A stretch of 39,257 bases of DNA from JBHJGU01 sp050331475 (GCA_050331475.1 JBHJGU010000061.1:1-39257); one strand, 5' to 3'. Numbered from the stretch's first letter, positions 1-8,874 are shown. Numbers and translations: made by a program. The notes: generated from the letters alone by a model not told the origin.

Positions 1-97
1 CCAGGCTTGTCCGCGCGGCCGCAACGGCCGCAGGGGCGGTGTTCCGGCCCAGGGGTTCGACGATCCGGGTCGCCCCCGCCACCCCCGCCTGCGCCAT
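1..97 (-). pseudogene. 5'-truncated remnant of a mannose-1-phosphate guanylyltransferase (ManC-like), running off the window
   Basis: Read on the minus strand from an ATG at 97, the frame contains IVEPLGRNTAPAAVAAA. EPxGRNTAPA is the hallmark of GDP-mannose pyrophosphorylases and in the family lies about 100 residues from the N terminus. Here an in-frame TAA lies at 112-110, only four codons upstream of the ATG. Immediately beyond it is the end of the epimerase gene, so the N-terminal nucleotide-binding part (GxGxRLWPLSR motif) cannot be encoded upstream. This is therefore probably a broken copy left by a rearrangement. The rest of the gene lies outside the window, so whether the remainder is intact cannot be judged. 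A short real gene starting at 97 is less likely. Confidence 0.5.
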
Positions 98-138
98 TAG
101 CCACCGCGCTTAACACGCTGATACCGACAACATGGATC

Positions 139-1107
139 TCAGTTATGGTAACGACGAAACCAATCCACGAACTGAGCTAAGCCGTCTTCCAGGCGCACTT
201 GCGGATTATAGCCGTAATCCGTCTTCGCGGCGCGAATATCGGCGAACGTTTCAAAGACGTCACCGGGCTGCATAGGCGCGAGGATGCGCTGAGCGCGGCG
301 GCCCGCGGCCTGCTCGAGCACGTCGACGAACCGCGTTAATTCGGTGGGCTTGTTAGCGCCCAGATTATAGATCCGATGGGCGCACGCACCATCGATGTCC
401 CAAGAGCCGGCGACCATGGCCAGAACACCGCGCACCACGTCTTCGACATGGGTGAAATCGCGTTTCAACGCGCCCTTGTTAAACAATTCAATGGCGTGGC
501 CACCCAAAATCTTTTCGGTGAAAATCCAATACGCCATGTCCGGGCGACCCCACGCCCCATAGACGGTAAAGTGCCGCAACCCGATCTGCTTGAGACCATA
601 AAGCTTGGCGTAGGCGTCGCTCATCAGCTCGTCGGCGCGCTTTGTCGCCGCGTAAAGCGACTCCGGCGCGTCCACCGCATCGGTTTCCGCCACCGGGCCG
701 GGCCTAGCGCAGCCATAGACCGAGCTGGAGGAGGCGTAGATCAAGGGCGGTCGGTTTTGCGCATGGCGGCAAAACTCCAACACCGCCAGATGGCCGGTTA
801 GATTCGACCGCGCATAGTCGAAGGGATGCTCAAGGGAGGCCCGCACGCCGGCCTGGGCGGCGAAGTGCACCACAAGCTCAAACTCTGAGGCGTCGCCGAC
901 CGCGTCAAACGCGCCGGCCTCGGCGAGGTCCGCCTCCACGAACCGAAACTTCGAAGAGGCCGACAACTGGGCCAACCGGTCTGTTTTCAGCTTTTTCGAA
1001 TAATATCCATTAAGATTATCGAGACCGACGATGGAATGCCCGGCATCGAGTAAGGCTTGAGCCACATGAAACCCAAGAAAACCTGCAGCGCCGGTCAATA
1101 AAATCAT
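139..1107 (-). CDS. NAD-dependent UDP-sugar epimerase, UDP-glucuronate 4-epimerase type
   Basis: A 322-residue extended short-chain dehydrogenase. The N terminus has the Rossmann motif TGAAGFLG (residues 5-12), followed by the LDNLNGYYSKKLK segment typical of UDP-glucuronate 4-epimerases of the LpsL/CapI group. The catalytic pair sits in YAATK, and RDFTHVEDVV is the usual sugar-binding-side motif. It should interconvert UDP-glucuronate and UDP-galacturonate in the cytoplasm for surface polysaccharide or glycolipid synthesis. AGGA five bases upstream of ATG 1107 supports the start. The adjacent mannose-1-phosphate guanylyltransferase remnant also suggests a surface-sugar context. The exact substrate is inferred from family resemblance. 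Confidence 0.85.
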   Translation of the reverse strand: MILLTGAAGFLGFHVAQALLDAGHSIVGLDNLNGYYSKKLKTDRLAQLSASSKFRFVEADLAEAGAFDAVGDASEFELVVHFAAQAGVRASLEHPFDYARSNLTGHLAVLEFCRHAQNRPPLIYASSSSVYGCARPGPVAETDAVDAPESLYAATKRADELMSDAYAKLYGLKQIGLRHFTVYGAWGRPDMAYWIFTEKILGGHAIELFNKGALKRDFTHVEDVVRGVLAMVAGSWDIDGACAHRIYNLGANKPTELTRFVDVLEQAAGRRAQRILAPMQPGDVFETFADIRAAKTDYGYNPQVRLEDGLAQFVDWFRRYHN

Positions 1108-1220
1108 CTGCGTCCTGCGCCCGCCTCGTCACTCGATCCCAAACGTCTCTAACCAAAGCCTCCGATCCCGGCAAACCGTAATTCAGCCTGTCCCCTTCGT
1201 GTCGCGAAACCGCAAGTCGG

Positions 1221-2741
1221 TTACGGCATTTGTTCGGACTGGGCGTTTCCCGGCCGCTCCGCCTCAGCAAGGCGCGCCCTTTGCTCCAGGAGCCCAGCCT
1301 CAGCATCGGCGATCCAGTCGCGCGCGAAGGGCAAGCGTTTGTGCGGATCATTCGCCCAGGGTTCGAGGATCGCGATCGCATCCTCAAACCGCTCGACAGT
1401 CATAAGCGCGCGCGCCAGCAAGAGGGCGATTTCGGATACGTGGGGGGCTAAGGCGCGCGCTTGAGTGATGGCGGCGACGACGTGGTCATCCACCGCCGCG
1501 TCAGGGTCATAAAGAAAGCTCCAGCCATAGCTGAACAAGGTCGGGTAATGCTGTGGATCGCGATTAAACGCCTCGACAAAGGCGGCGCGCGCGTTTTCAA
1601 ACCGCCCCTCAGCCCGACTGTCGCGCAGCCACGCCAGGCCTAGCTCAAAGTGCAGGCTCGCCGCGTCCGGGTCAGCCGCGATCAAATCGCGGTAAAGCGC
1701 GCGGGCGCGCACCGCGTCGCCGAACCGCGCCTCGGCCAGCGCCAGAGCTCGTCGCGCGGCGGGCGCGTCGGGATAAAGAGCGGCCAGGTCGCGAATTTCC
1801 GCCAAAAGATCCGCCTTGTCCGGATCGTCAGGCCGAAACAACGCCGCGGCCAAAGCGGGCACCCGCACCTCAGACGCCGCAGGCGTGAGGGCGCTGACGC
1901 GCACCTCGGTCTCCCGCGCTGCGACGGGGAAAGCAAACGCCGGCGCCCCGCGCCGCCAATAGCGTCGGATCTGGCGGGCGAACGCGCGATAGCTCAGCCC
2001 TGTGGCGGCTTCAAAGGTCACCTCGTTCGCCGCCGCGCCCTCGCCCAACGCCGCCAGATAGCGAATCAGCCACTGACGTCGGTCCGGGTCGGCTAAGAAA
2101 AAATGCGTATAAAGCCAAGCTTGCGCATAAAATCGGCTGCGGGCGCTCGCGTTAAAGCTCGCGGGACTACGCTCGAACACCGCATCGGGCGAAAGCCAGG
2201 CCCGGTTCGCGTTTAAGGTGATCGCCCGAGCGTCGCTCACTCGCCCTAGAACCGCCCGACCGCCCGAGATTTCCGTGGTGGCGGCGAATTCCGCCATGCC
2301 TTCGGATAACCATTGGTGATAAACGCCGGGCGCGATACGCGCCATGAAGTAATGGGTGTATTCGTGGAAAACCACCTGCCGCGCGGGCATGGCGGATCGG
2401 CCGAACGTGGCGAAGGCATAGGTGCCGAAGGGTTCGCCGAGAAACAGGCCCACCGTGTCCGAACTCGCGTTGGGAAAGATCCGACGCAGTTCATGGTTCG
2501 ACTTTAACAGATTGATTTCCAAAGGTTGGCTGGTCGCCTCAGGCTGAGGCGCGTTGAATAACAGCCGCAGAACCTGGTCGAACTCATAAATGTTGACGGC
2601 GAATTCCCGCGCCGTGCGATCGCTAACCTGAGCGTAGACGCTGAACAGTCCGGCGTCCGCGCGCCGCCACGCCGCCCCCGCTTGGTCCGCGAAAACGGCC
2701 GCTATCGCGATCAGCGCGAGCGTCCGTCCCGCCGCGATCAT
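1221..2741 (-). CDS. Exported HExxH metallopeptidase-like protein with C-terminal TPR-like repeats
   Basis: A 506-residue protein with an N-terminal signal peptide (hydrophobic residues 3-17, likely cleavage near AGA-AW at 21-24). H126-E127-Y-T-H130 followed by WLSEGMAEF (E147) is the gluzincin signature: two histidines and a downstream glutamate bind zinc and E127 is catalytic. This matches the peptidase-MA-like/DUF1570 type. From about residue 300 the protein is Ala-rich and helical with TPR-like units (for example LHFELGLAWLRDSRAEGRFENA). ATG 2741 overlaps the stop of the upstream permease by 4 bases (ATGA), so it is translationally coupled to the exporter. It probably acts in the periplasm; the substrate is unknown. 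Confidence 0.75.
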   Translation of the reverse strand: MIAAGRTLALIAIAAVFADQAGAAWRRADAGLFSVYAQVSDRTAREFAVNIYEFDQVLRLLFNAPQPEATSQPLEINLLKSNHELRRIFPNASSDTVGLFLGEPFGTYAFATFGRSAMPARQVVFHEYTHYFMARIAPGVYHQWLSEGMAEFAATTEISGGRAVLGRVSDARAITLNANRAWLSPDAVFERSPASFNASARSRFYAQAWLYTHFFLADPDRRQWLIRYLAALGEGAAANEVTFEAATGLSYRAFARQIRRYWRRGAPAFAFPVAARETEVRVSALTPAASEVRVPALAAALFRPDDPDKADLLAEIRDLAALYPDAPAARRALALAEARFGDAVRARALYRDLIAADPDAASLHFELGLAWLRDSRAEGRFENARAAFVEAFNRDPQHYPTLFSYGWSFLYDPDAAVDDHVVAAITQARALAPHVSEIALLLARALMTVERFEDAIAILEPWANDPHKRLPFARDWIADAEAGLLEQRARLAEAERPGNAQSEQMP

Positions 2742-3943
2742 GACGCGCGATGCACCGCCAGCAAGGGCGCGCGCGCGGCGCGCCAAGCCGGCGCGAAACC
2801 GCCGAGCACGCCGATAATCAGTGCGAGCGTTACGCCATTGGCGATGGTTTGTGGCCCGACATTAAAAGCGAACACGATCTGAGTGAACGACCCGCCAAGC
2901 GCCAGCGTCGACGCGCTTAAGCCGTCGAAAACCAGGTACGTCGCCACCGCGCCAATCAGCCCGCCCAGGGCTGACAGGACGAGCGACTCAGCCAGGGTGG
3001 CCACGAAGCCCGCCATGCCCATAAAGCCGATCGCGCGGAGGGTGGCGATCTCGCGCGTGCGCGCCTCCACGGACGCGTACATGGTGTTCAATGCGCCCGC
3101 CAGCGCCCCCAGCGCCATCAAGATGGAGACCGGCCAGCCCAGATTGCGGATGATAGAGCTTGTCGCCTGCGATTGGCGGCCGAAATACTCTTTCTCCACC
3201 GTAATTTCGAAGTCCAAGCGCGGGTCCGCGTCCATCGCTTGCTCCATCCGTTCGATCGCGTTTGGCCCATCCAGGCGCACCCGCATGGAACTCACGCTCG
3301 CCCCGCGATCGGTCAGATTTTGCACCACGGCGCGGTCGGCCCACAACTCACTGTCAAACACGGTGCCGGGAATGGCGAACACGCCCACCACCACCCATTC
3401 TGCGCTCCGCAGGCTGGGCCGGGCGCCCAATTCAAAGCCGGAGAATTCTTCGAGGAGTCCGCGACCGACAATGATTTCATTGGTTCCTGGCTCGAACATG
3501 CGGCCTTCAACGATCTCAAAACCCGGACGGAAGGGTATGGCTTGCGGACCGATCCCGCGCAGGGGCGTGTTGACCGGGGTGCCCGTAGAGCGTTTGATCG
3601 CTTCGACCACGGCGTAGACTTCTGCGGACGCTATCGGGTCGCCGCCGGGATCACGGGCAATCCCGGGCAATTCGGATAAAAGCGTCACCTGATCCCGGCC
3701 AATGCCGCTACTCAGCTCAGCACCCGAGCCCGGCGCAAGAATAACCGCCACATCCTCAGCGCCCGAGCCCTCCAAGGTTTGCTCAAACCCCGCCGCCATG
3801 GCGAGGAAAGCGAGCAAGACGCCCACCACCAACGCGATCGAAAGCACGGTGGCTGAGGAGAGCCACAGCCTTTGGGGCAAAGACCGCAACGTTAACATTG
3901 TCGCGGTCCCGATTTGTCGGAATAGGCTGAAAAAGCCGCCCAC
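2738..3943 (-). CDS. ABC transporter permease, FtsX/MacB type (second of two)
   Basis: About 401 residues: one N-terminal membrane segment (LWLSSATVLSIALVVGVLLAFL), a periplasmic domain of about 200 residues, then three C-terminal membrane segments. The loop VEARTREIATLRAIGF is the classic FtsX-domain motif that contacts the ATPase. The start is taken as GTG 3943, four bases after the stop of the upstream permease, with AAGGG eight bases before it; an ATG at 3973 lies inside the previous gene. It is paired with the ATPase at 5102-5794. MacB/LolCE-type systems do not transport through the membrane in the classical way but use mechanotransmission to drive periplasmic release or efflux. Substrate unknown. 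Confidence 0.85.
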   Translation of the reverse strand: MGGFFSLFRQIGTATMLTLRSLPQRLWLSSATVLSIALVVGVLLAFLAMAAGFEQTLEGSGAEDVAVILAPGSGAELSSGIGRDQVTLLSELPGIARDPGGDPIASAEVYAVVEAIKRSTGTPVNTPLRGIGPQAIPFRPGFEIVEGRMFEPGTNEIIVGRGLLEEFSGFELGARPSLRSAEWVVVGVFAIPGTVFDSELWADRAVVQNLTDRGASVSSMRVRLDGPNAIERMEQAMDADPRLDFEITVEKEYFGRQSQATSSIIRNLGWPVSILMALGALAGALNTMYASVEARTREIATLRAIGFMGMAGFVATLAESLVLSALGGLIGAVATYLVFDGLSASTLALGGSFTQIVFAFNVGPQTIANGVTLALIIGVLGGFAPAWRAARAPLLAVHRAS

Positions 3944-3947
3944 GGCC

Positions 3948-5105
3948 TCAGCCCTTGCCCAAGGCCGCCACAATGCGCAGCCGCATCGCGCCGATGGCCG
4001 GCGCGGCGCCGGTGATCACGCCGAGCGCGACCATGATCAGCACGCCATAGCTCCACACAAACCCCGGCATGACCAAATTGGGCAAAACGCGCGCCAATTC
4101 GCCCTTGCCCAGGATCACCGCCAACCATCCCAGAAGTATCCCCGCCAGGCCGCCGCCCAGCGCCAGCAAGAGCGACTCACCCAAGACTTGGCGCATAATT
4201 CGGCTCGACGAGAAGCCCAGGGTTTTGAGAACGCCGATCTCTTGGGTCCGCTCGCGCACCACCATAATCATGGTGTTGCCGACAATCAGTAAAATCGTGG
4301 CGAAAGCTGCCGCCATCACGCCGGTGAGAATGAAGTTAATGTCGCCCAATTGCTCCGAAAAGCTTTTTGTAAAGGCTTGCTCGGTATCTGTCTTGGTCTC
4401 CCATCGCGAGTTCTTGAACTGCTCATCAATGGCGGTCATGACGGCCTCGTTACGGGTAACGTCTTCAGTGGTGACGGCAATCCAACCAATCGTATCCTGA
4501 CCAGACCTACGGGATTCATCAAAATACTCGTAATGCATCACGATATTTCCGGTGTCTGTCAGCTCGTCAGCGCCCGTATAGATACCTACGACTTCGACCT
4601 CCCAGGTATTGCCGCCATCTTGATTGCGCCAAATGCTCGATTGGATAGGAATACGGTCGCCCACGGACCATTCAAAGGCGCGGGCGGTCGCCTCGCCCAT
4701 TAAAACGCCGTTGCGCGTGTTCAGAAACCGGGCGCGCTCCTCGGCCGGGATGATCCACTCCGGATAGGCGTCCAACCAGGTCTCAGGGTCAACCGCAAAC
4801 ATCGGTAAGAAATTTCGTTGTTCGCGGTAATAGCCACCAAACCATGTTGCATAACTTACGGCATCAACACCATCAATATCGACAACACGATTAACATACG
4901 CTAGGGGCAATGGCTGCGTTAAGTTAATTTTATTGAAGACCACTAAGCGATTAGCAGCAAGCACGTCGACGGACCCGTTATAGGCGTAAAGCACCGCGCC
5001 CATAGCCGTGAATAAAACGAACGCAATCATGATCGAAATCAGCAGAAGGCTTGTTCTAAGCGGCTTACGCCAAAGGTTTCCCCAAATCAGACTGAGATCT
5101 TTCAC
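3948..5105 (-). CDS. ABC transporter permease, FtsX/MacB type (first of two)
   Basis: About 385 residues with the same plan as its neighbour: N-terminal membrane segment (LRTSLLLISIMIAFVLFTAMGAVLY), a large periplasmic MacB-like core, and three C-terminal membrane segments. MVVRERTQEIGVLKTLGFSS is the FtsX-domain coupling motif. The start is GTG 5105, which overlaps the ATPase stop codon as GTGA, the junction style used repeatedly in this window. The next permease begins four bases after its stop. Two non-identical permeases with one ATPase and one HlyD adaptor suggest a heterodimeric MacAB-like or LolCDE-like machine. Confidence 0.85.
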   Translation of the reverse strand: MKDLSLIWGNLWRKPLRTSLLLISIMIAFVLFTAMGAVLYAYNGSVDVLAANRLVVFNKINLTQPLPLAYVNRVVDIDGVDAVSYATWFGGYYREQRNFLPMFAVDPETWLDAYPEWIIPAEERARFLNTRNGVLMGEATARAFEWSVGDRIPIQSSIWRNQDGGNTWEVEVVGIYTGADELTDTGNIVMHYEYFDESRRSGQDTIGWIAVTTEDVTRNEAVMTAIDEQFKNSRWETKTDTEQAFTKSFSEQLGDINFILTGVMAAAFATILLIVGNTMIMVVRERTQEIGVLKTLGFSSSRIMRQVLGESLLLALGGGLAGILLGWLAVILGKGELARVLPNLVMPGFVWSYGVLIMVALGVITGAAPAIGAMRLRIVAALGKG

Positions 5106-5794
5106 GCCGCGTGCTCCATTTCTTGGAAATCGCCTTTGTCCAAATGCCATTCGCGCGCGGCATAGCGCGCGGCGGCCGGATCGTGGGTGACCATCAAGAT
5201 CGTCTTGCCCAGCTCCTCATTGAGCCGCTGCAACATGGTGAGAATCTCATCGGCGGTTTTCCGGTCCAAATCACCGGTGGGTTCATCGGCGAGCAAGAGC
5301 GCGGGATCGGCGACAATGGCGCGCGCGATCGCCACCCGCTGTTGCTGACCGCCGGACAATTCGCGCGGCTTGTGCTTTGCCCGATCGGTCAGCCCGACAA
5401 TGTCCAGCGCGATCTCCACCCGGCGGCGGCGATCCTTGACCGACAGCTTGGTGAGCAGAAGCGGCAGCTCCACATTGCTCGCCGCCGTAAGCGTCGGCAT
5501 GAGATTATAGAACTGAAAGATGAAGCCCACATTGGCCGCTCGCCAACGCGACAAGGCGCCTTCGCCCAGCGCGTCGACCCGGACGCCGTCAATCAAGATT
5601 TCGCCTTGATCTGGCCGGTCGATCCCGCCCAAAAGGTTCAAAAGCGTCGTCTTGCCGGAACCTGACGGCCCCATCACCGCGATGAAATCTTTCTCCGCGA
5701 TGGTTTTGGTCAGATTGTCGAAAATGGACAGCGTCTCGCCTGCGCGCTTATACTGCTTGGTAACATTGTTAAGATAAATAAGGGTTTTGGTCAT
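5102..5794 (-). CDS. ABC transporter ATPase, LolD/MacB family
   Basis: A complete 230-residue nucleotide-binding domain: Walker A GPSGSGKT (42-49), Q-loop Q94, signature LSGGQ (146-150), Walker B ending in the catalytic E171 of LADEPTGDLD, and H-loop H204 in THD. The LxADEPTGDLD form with this length is characteristic of the LolD/MacB (type VII) ATPases. Its gene follows the HlyD adaptor by 17 bases and overlaps the first permease gene (GTGA), so the four genes form one transport operon. It powers the two FtsX-type permeases at the cytoplasmic face of the inner membrane. Confidence 0.92.
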   Translation of the reverse strand: MTKTLIYLNNVTKQYKRAGETLSIFDNLTKTIAEKDFIAVMGPSGSGKTTLLNLLGGIDRPDQGEILIDGVRVDALGEGALSRWRAANVGFIFQFYNLMPTLTAASNVELPLLLTKLSVKDRRRRVEIALDIVGLTDRAKHKPRELSGGQQQRVAIARAIVADPALLLADEPTGDLDRKTADEILTMLQRLNEELGKTILMVTHDPAAARYAAREWHLDKGDFQEMEHAA

Positions 5795-5811
5795 CGGCCG
5801 TGTCGCGCGGC

Positions 5812-6855
5812 TTAAGCGCGATCCTCTGAAAAGGTGACTTTCGCCGCCATGTCCGGCAACACCCGGTCGTCGCGGCGTTCAAAGGCGACGCGCACTTGGA
5901 TAGTCGCCCGGTCCCGATTAGCGGTGGGGATGATCGCGGCCACGCGGGCGGGCCAGCGTTCGTCGGGATAAGCGTCGAGCACGGCGTCGACCGCTTGGCC
6001 TGGAAAAATGCGCCCGATTTGGCCTTCATTCACATCAACTTCGATTTCAAGACTGTCCATGTCCACCAGCGTGTAAATGCCGGTGCGCGTGAAGCCGCCG
6101 CCGGCTGAGGTGGGCGAGACGATCTCTCCGGCTTGGGCGTTCTTGCCAATCACCACCCCCGAAAACGGCGCCCGCACCGTGTGTCGATCGAGAAAGTCTT
6201 GCGCGCGCGCCACCGCTTGACGGGCGGCTTGGGCGTTCGCCCGCGCCTCGATGAGCCGCGCTTTCAATCCATCCACGCGGGCTTTGGCGATGTCCAAATC
6301 CGCTTCGGTGGAGAAGGTGCGATCCATGAGTTCTTGGGTGCGCGCCAGGGTGCGTTCGGCTTCGCGCAAGTCCGCCGCCACCGCGTTCACATTCGCCGCC
6401 GCGGAGGCGGCTTGGGCCTCCTGTAAGCCCAGGTCGATCTCTGCGGCCGCACTGTCGAGCTTGGCGAGCACCTCGCCCGCCGCCACCGCCGCCCCTTCTT
6501 CGACCAGGATATCTTCGATGCGACCGGTAATCTCCGCAGAGACCGTGGCTTGGCGACGCGCGATGACATAGCCCGAGGCGACTAACCCGCCCCGCGGACC
6601 GGACCGGCGCGGCGTTGCGGCGAGCGTGGGGCTCGGCGTGCTCGGGGCTGTGGCTGTTGGCGCACTCGCCCCGGGCGCCGGCTCCGGCGCGGGCCGAACC
6701 CGCTCAGCGCCGAAAAACCCGCCAGCGCCGGCAAGTCCCGCGACCGCGAGAAGGCTCACGATAAACACGGGCGCGCTCACCCCGCCCCCGCCTTCGCTGC
6801 GCGCATCCGGCTCAATCGACAACGCGCGCAGCTTGTCCATGGAGTCATCGGTCAT
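5812..6855 (-). CDS. HlyD/MacA-type periplasmic adaptor protein
   Basis: A 347-residue membrane-fusion protein. One N-terminal membrane anchor (about residues 28-48) is followed by a Pro/Ala-rich linker, then a barrel-sandwich hybrid split by a coiled-coil hairpin. The first half is VSAEITGRIEDILVEEGAAV, the hairpin is the Ala/Glu-rich helical pair around residues 130-215, and the second half is HTVRAPFSGVVIGKNAQAGEIV. It links the inner-membrane ABC complex to an outer-membrane channel, as MacA does for TolC. AAGGA nine bases before ATG 6855 supports the start. It is the first gene of the operon, so the promoter should lie between 6856 and 6936. No TolC-like gene is in the window. Confidence 0.88.
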   Translation of the reverse strand: MTDDSMDKLRALSIEPDARSEGGGGVSAPVFIVSLLAVAGLAGAGGFFGAERVRPAPEPAPGASAPTATAPSTPSPTLAATPRRSGPRGGLVASGYVIARRQATVSAEITGRIEDILVEEGAAVAAGEVLAKLDSAAAEIDLGLQEAQAASAAANVNAVAADLREAERTLARTQELMDRTFSTEADLDIAKARVDGLKARLIEARANAQAARQAVARAQDFLDRHTVRAPFSGVVIGKNAQAGEIVSPTSAGGGFTRTGIYTLVDMDSLEIEVDVNEGQIGRIFPGQAVDAVLDAYPDERWPARVAAIIPTANRDRATIQVRVAFERRDDRVLPDMAAKVTFSEDRA

Positions 6856-6936
6856 GGGCGCAAATCCTTTAACAATCCGGTTTAAAGCGTAGCCCGAATG
6901 TCATCCGCCTAGCAAACGGAACCGACCGCACCGCGG

Positions 6937-7881
6937 TCAATCGCTCCAGCCGCACTCTCGCGCTGTCTTCAGAATTTCCGCCAGGGCCGAGGCGGCGAGT
7001 TCCGGGGCTGATCGCGCTCCCGGACTTAGCCCAATCGGCGCATGCACGCGTGCGATCGCGTCCGCGGGCGCCCCGCGTGCAGCCAGCGCCTCTGCACGAG
7101 CGGCGTGCGCGCGCCGCCCGCCCTGCGCGCCCACAAAAAAAGCCGGGCTTGCCAGCGCCGCGTCGAGCAGGGCGGGCTCGCGGTCATGGTCGTGGAACAG
7201 CGTGGCGAACGCCGTCCAGGCGTCAAACGCGAAATCGGGGACCTGGTCGGGCCGCTGCAAGCCTTCAACACTCAGCCCAGCCTGTTCGGCGAGCGCGCGC
7301 GTGTCCGCATCTGGGGTCCAAAGCCGCACCCCGAGCCCGCTCGCCTGGGCCAATAGCGCCAATTGCGCGGCGTTTGGGCCCGCTCCCGCGATCTCCAACC
7401 TGAGCCTTGGCGAAAACGGACGGGTGAACACGGTCCCAGACCAGCCAAACGCGGGCGCACCCATAAGAACGACGCCCGGCGACAGGCCCTCTACGTCGAA
7501 CCGCCACGCCGCGGGACGGCGCGCATCGAGATTTCGGACCAGCTGATCAAGATCCGCCGCGCTGATCAAGGGATCAATGGCGAGATCGAGCCCGCCCCCG
7601 CACGGCAGCACAATGTCTTTATAAGGGGAGCCGGCGCCGTAACGGATCCGCCGGCGCCGCCCGATCGCCATCGCTTGGCGCGCCTCCTCCGCCACGGCGG
7701 CCTCTAAGCAGCCGCCTGAAAGATAGCCCGCCTGAAACCCGCCCGCGCTGACCCCCATCACAGCGCCCGGCGCGCGCGGCGCCCCGCCCTCGACGTCTGT
7801 CAGCGTCACAAGCGCCACCGCCTCGCCCGCCTGCGCCCGGTCCCGCAGCCCGGCAAGCACGCTTAAACTGTCCTCAATCAT
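6937..7881 (-). CDS. XdhC/CoxI family protein
   Basis: About 314 residues. The N-terminal XdhC_CoxI domain shows EGGAPRAPGAVMGVSAGGFQ and YLSGGCLEAAV; the C-terminal half is the Rossmann-like XdhC_C domain (RLEIAGAGPNAAQLALLA) with APIGLSPGARSAPELAASALAEIL near the end. Characterised relatives bind molybdenum cofactor and help insert the sulfurated cofactor into xanthine-dehydrogenase-type enzymes. ATG 7881 overlaps the end of the upstream gene by 8 bases and has AGGTGG just before it. No molybdoenzyme gene is in the window, so its client is unknown. A longer frame to 8160 lies inside the neighbouring gene and is rejected. Confidence 0.85.
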   Translation of the reverse strand: MIEDSLSVLAGLRDRAQAGEAVALVTLTDVEGGAPRAPGAVMGVSAGGFQAGYLSGGCLEAAVAEEARQAMAIGRRRRIRYGAGSPYKDIVLPCGGGLDLAIDPLISAADLDQLVRNLDARRPAAWRFDVEGLSPGVVLMGAPAFGWSGTVFTRPFSPRLRLEIAGAGPNAAQLALLAQASGLGVRLWTPDADTRALAEQAGLSVEGLQRPDQVPDFAFDAWTAFATLFHDHDREPALLDAALASPAFFVGAQGGRRAHAARAEALAARGAPADAIARVHAPIGLSPGARSAPELAASALAEILKTARECGWSD

Positions 7882-8608
7882 CACCGCCACCTTTCTCGAC
7901 GGCGCAGCGGATACGCGCGATCGCCATATCGGTGATCGCATCAAGCTCAGCGAGGCCGAACCGGCCGACCAAGGCGGAGCCAGCCTGCGCGACCAAGCGG
8001 GCGAAGTCCTCCCCGCCGTGCAGGCCCGCCCCCAGAAACAGTCCCACCAGCACCATCGGCCCCGGGGTCTGGCGCACCACCGCTTCGGCGAAGGGTTCTT
8101 GCTCGAGAAAGCCCACGGATACGGTGCGAAACCGATTGCGCTTGGCGATCGCTTGAACAAGGCCCCGCGCGCTCAGCTCAGAGCGGTTGGACCGCGCTGA
8201 ACCATGGGCGATCAACACCATATTGAGCGCCCCGGTGTCGCTTGAAACCACCTGAGCGGCGGCATCGCTGATCACATCGGGCAAAGCCGGATCAAACCCC
8301 AAAGGCGGGGTGATATCCGGTCGGCCAGGCCGCCCTCGGGGCCAAGCGTCAGCGATCGCCTTGGGCAGCTTGTCCGTGACGAAAAATCCATCGGACAGGA
8401 ACCAAGGATAGACCACCAGCCGCGCCCAATCGCCGGCGAGCGCATCCGCCACCGTCTCCGGCTCGGACAGGATCGCCGCGCGCACGTGAACCGGGGCCAA
8501 GGCGTCAGCGCCGCGCCGCGCCGCGCGTTTCAAGCTGTCATCGTCCCGCGCGCCGCCCCGCTCGCCATGGCCAACCATCACCACTCGGGTCGCGCTTTGG
8601 ACTGTCAT
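7874..8608 (-). CDS. CbiX/sirohydrochlorin-chelatase-like protein
   Basis: A 244-residue protein with two CbiX-like halves. VVMVGHGERGG begins the first and MVLIAHGSARSNRSELSARG the second, each placing a histidine after a hydrophobic strand as in the metal-binding site of class II chelatases. Relatives insert cobalt, nickel or iron into sirohydrochlorin, but many members are uncharacterised. The start is taken as ATG 8608 because AGGAG lies nine bases upstream; ATG 8629 lacks a comparable site. The gene overlaps the XdhC-like gene by 8 bases, so the two are coupled, which hints at a shared metal-cofactor role (inference). Confidence 0.75.
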   Translation of the reverse strand: MTVQSATRVVMVGHGERGGARDDDSLKRAARRGADALAPVHVRAAILSEPETVADALAGDWARLVVYPWFLSDGFFVTDKLPKAIADAWPRGRPGRPDITPPLGFDPALPDVISDAAAQVVSSDTGALNMVLIAHGSARSNRSELSARGLVQAIAKRNRFRTVSVGFLEQEPFAEAVVRQTPGPMVLVGLFLGAGLHGGEDFARLVAQAGSALVGRFGLAELDAITDMAIARIRCAVEKGGGDD

Positions 8609-8862
8609 CGCGGCGGTCTCCTGGGACATCGTTCAAGCGCCCTAGAAACGGCCCACCATCGCGGACCGTCAACCCTCCGCCTGGAGGACGCGACGAGATC
8701 GCAGCGGGTCGCGTGACTACGGTCACGCTCAAGAACCGAGTGTGAACTTGTACCCTCAAAATACAATAAAAATAGTACTTTAGGATGCGTTTGGGCGGAC
8801 ATTCAACTTTGAATAAGGGCTGGGGAATGATACATCTGATTAATAAGCGCAACCTGTGTCTT

Positions 8863-8874
8863 TATACGCGTATA
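8863..8874. promoter_or_regulatory. 12-base perfect palindrome upstream of the orphan gene
   Basis: TATACGCGTATA lies in an AT-rich stretch (about 8735-8880) and ends 9 bases before ATG 8884. Its right half overlaps a good -10-like hexamer, TATACT (8871-8876). No Shine-Dalgarno sequence lies between it and the ATG. This could be an operator over a promoter that makes a leaderless or nearly leaderless transcript. No convincing -35 was found. Confidence 0.3.

Noticed and set aside
7881..8160. Upstream extension of the XdhC-like frame
   Set aside because: It lies inside the chelatase-like gene in another frame and the translated extension is low-complexity Trp/Arg/Ser-rich sequence.
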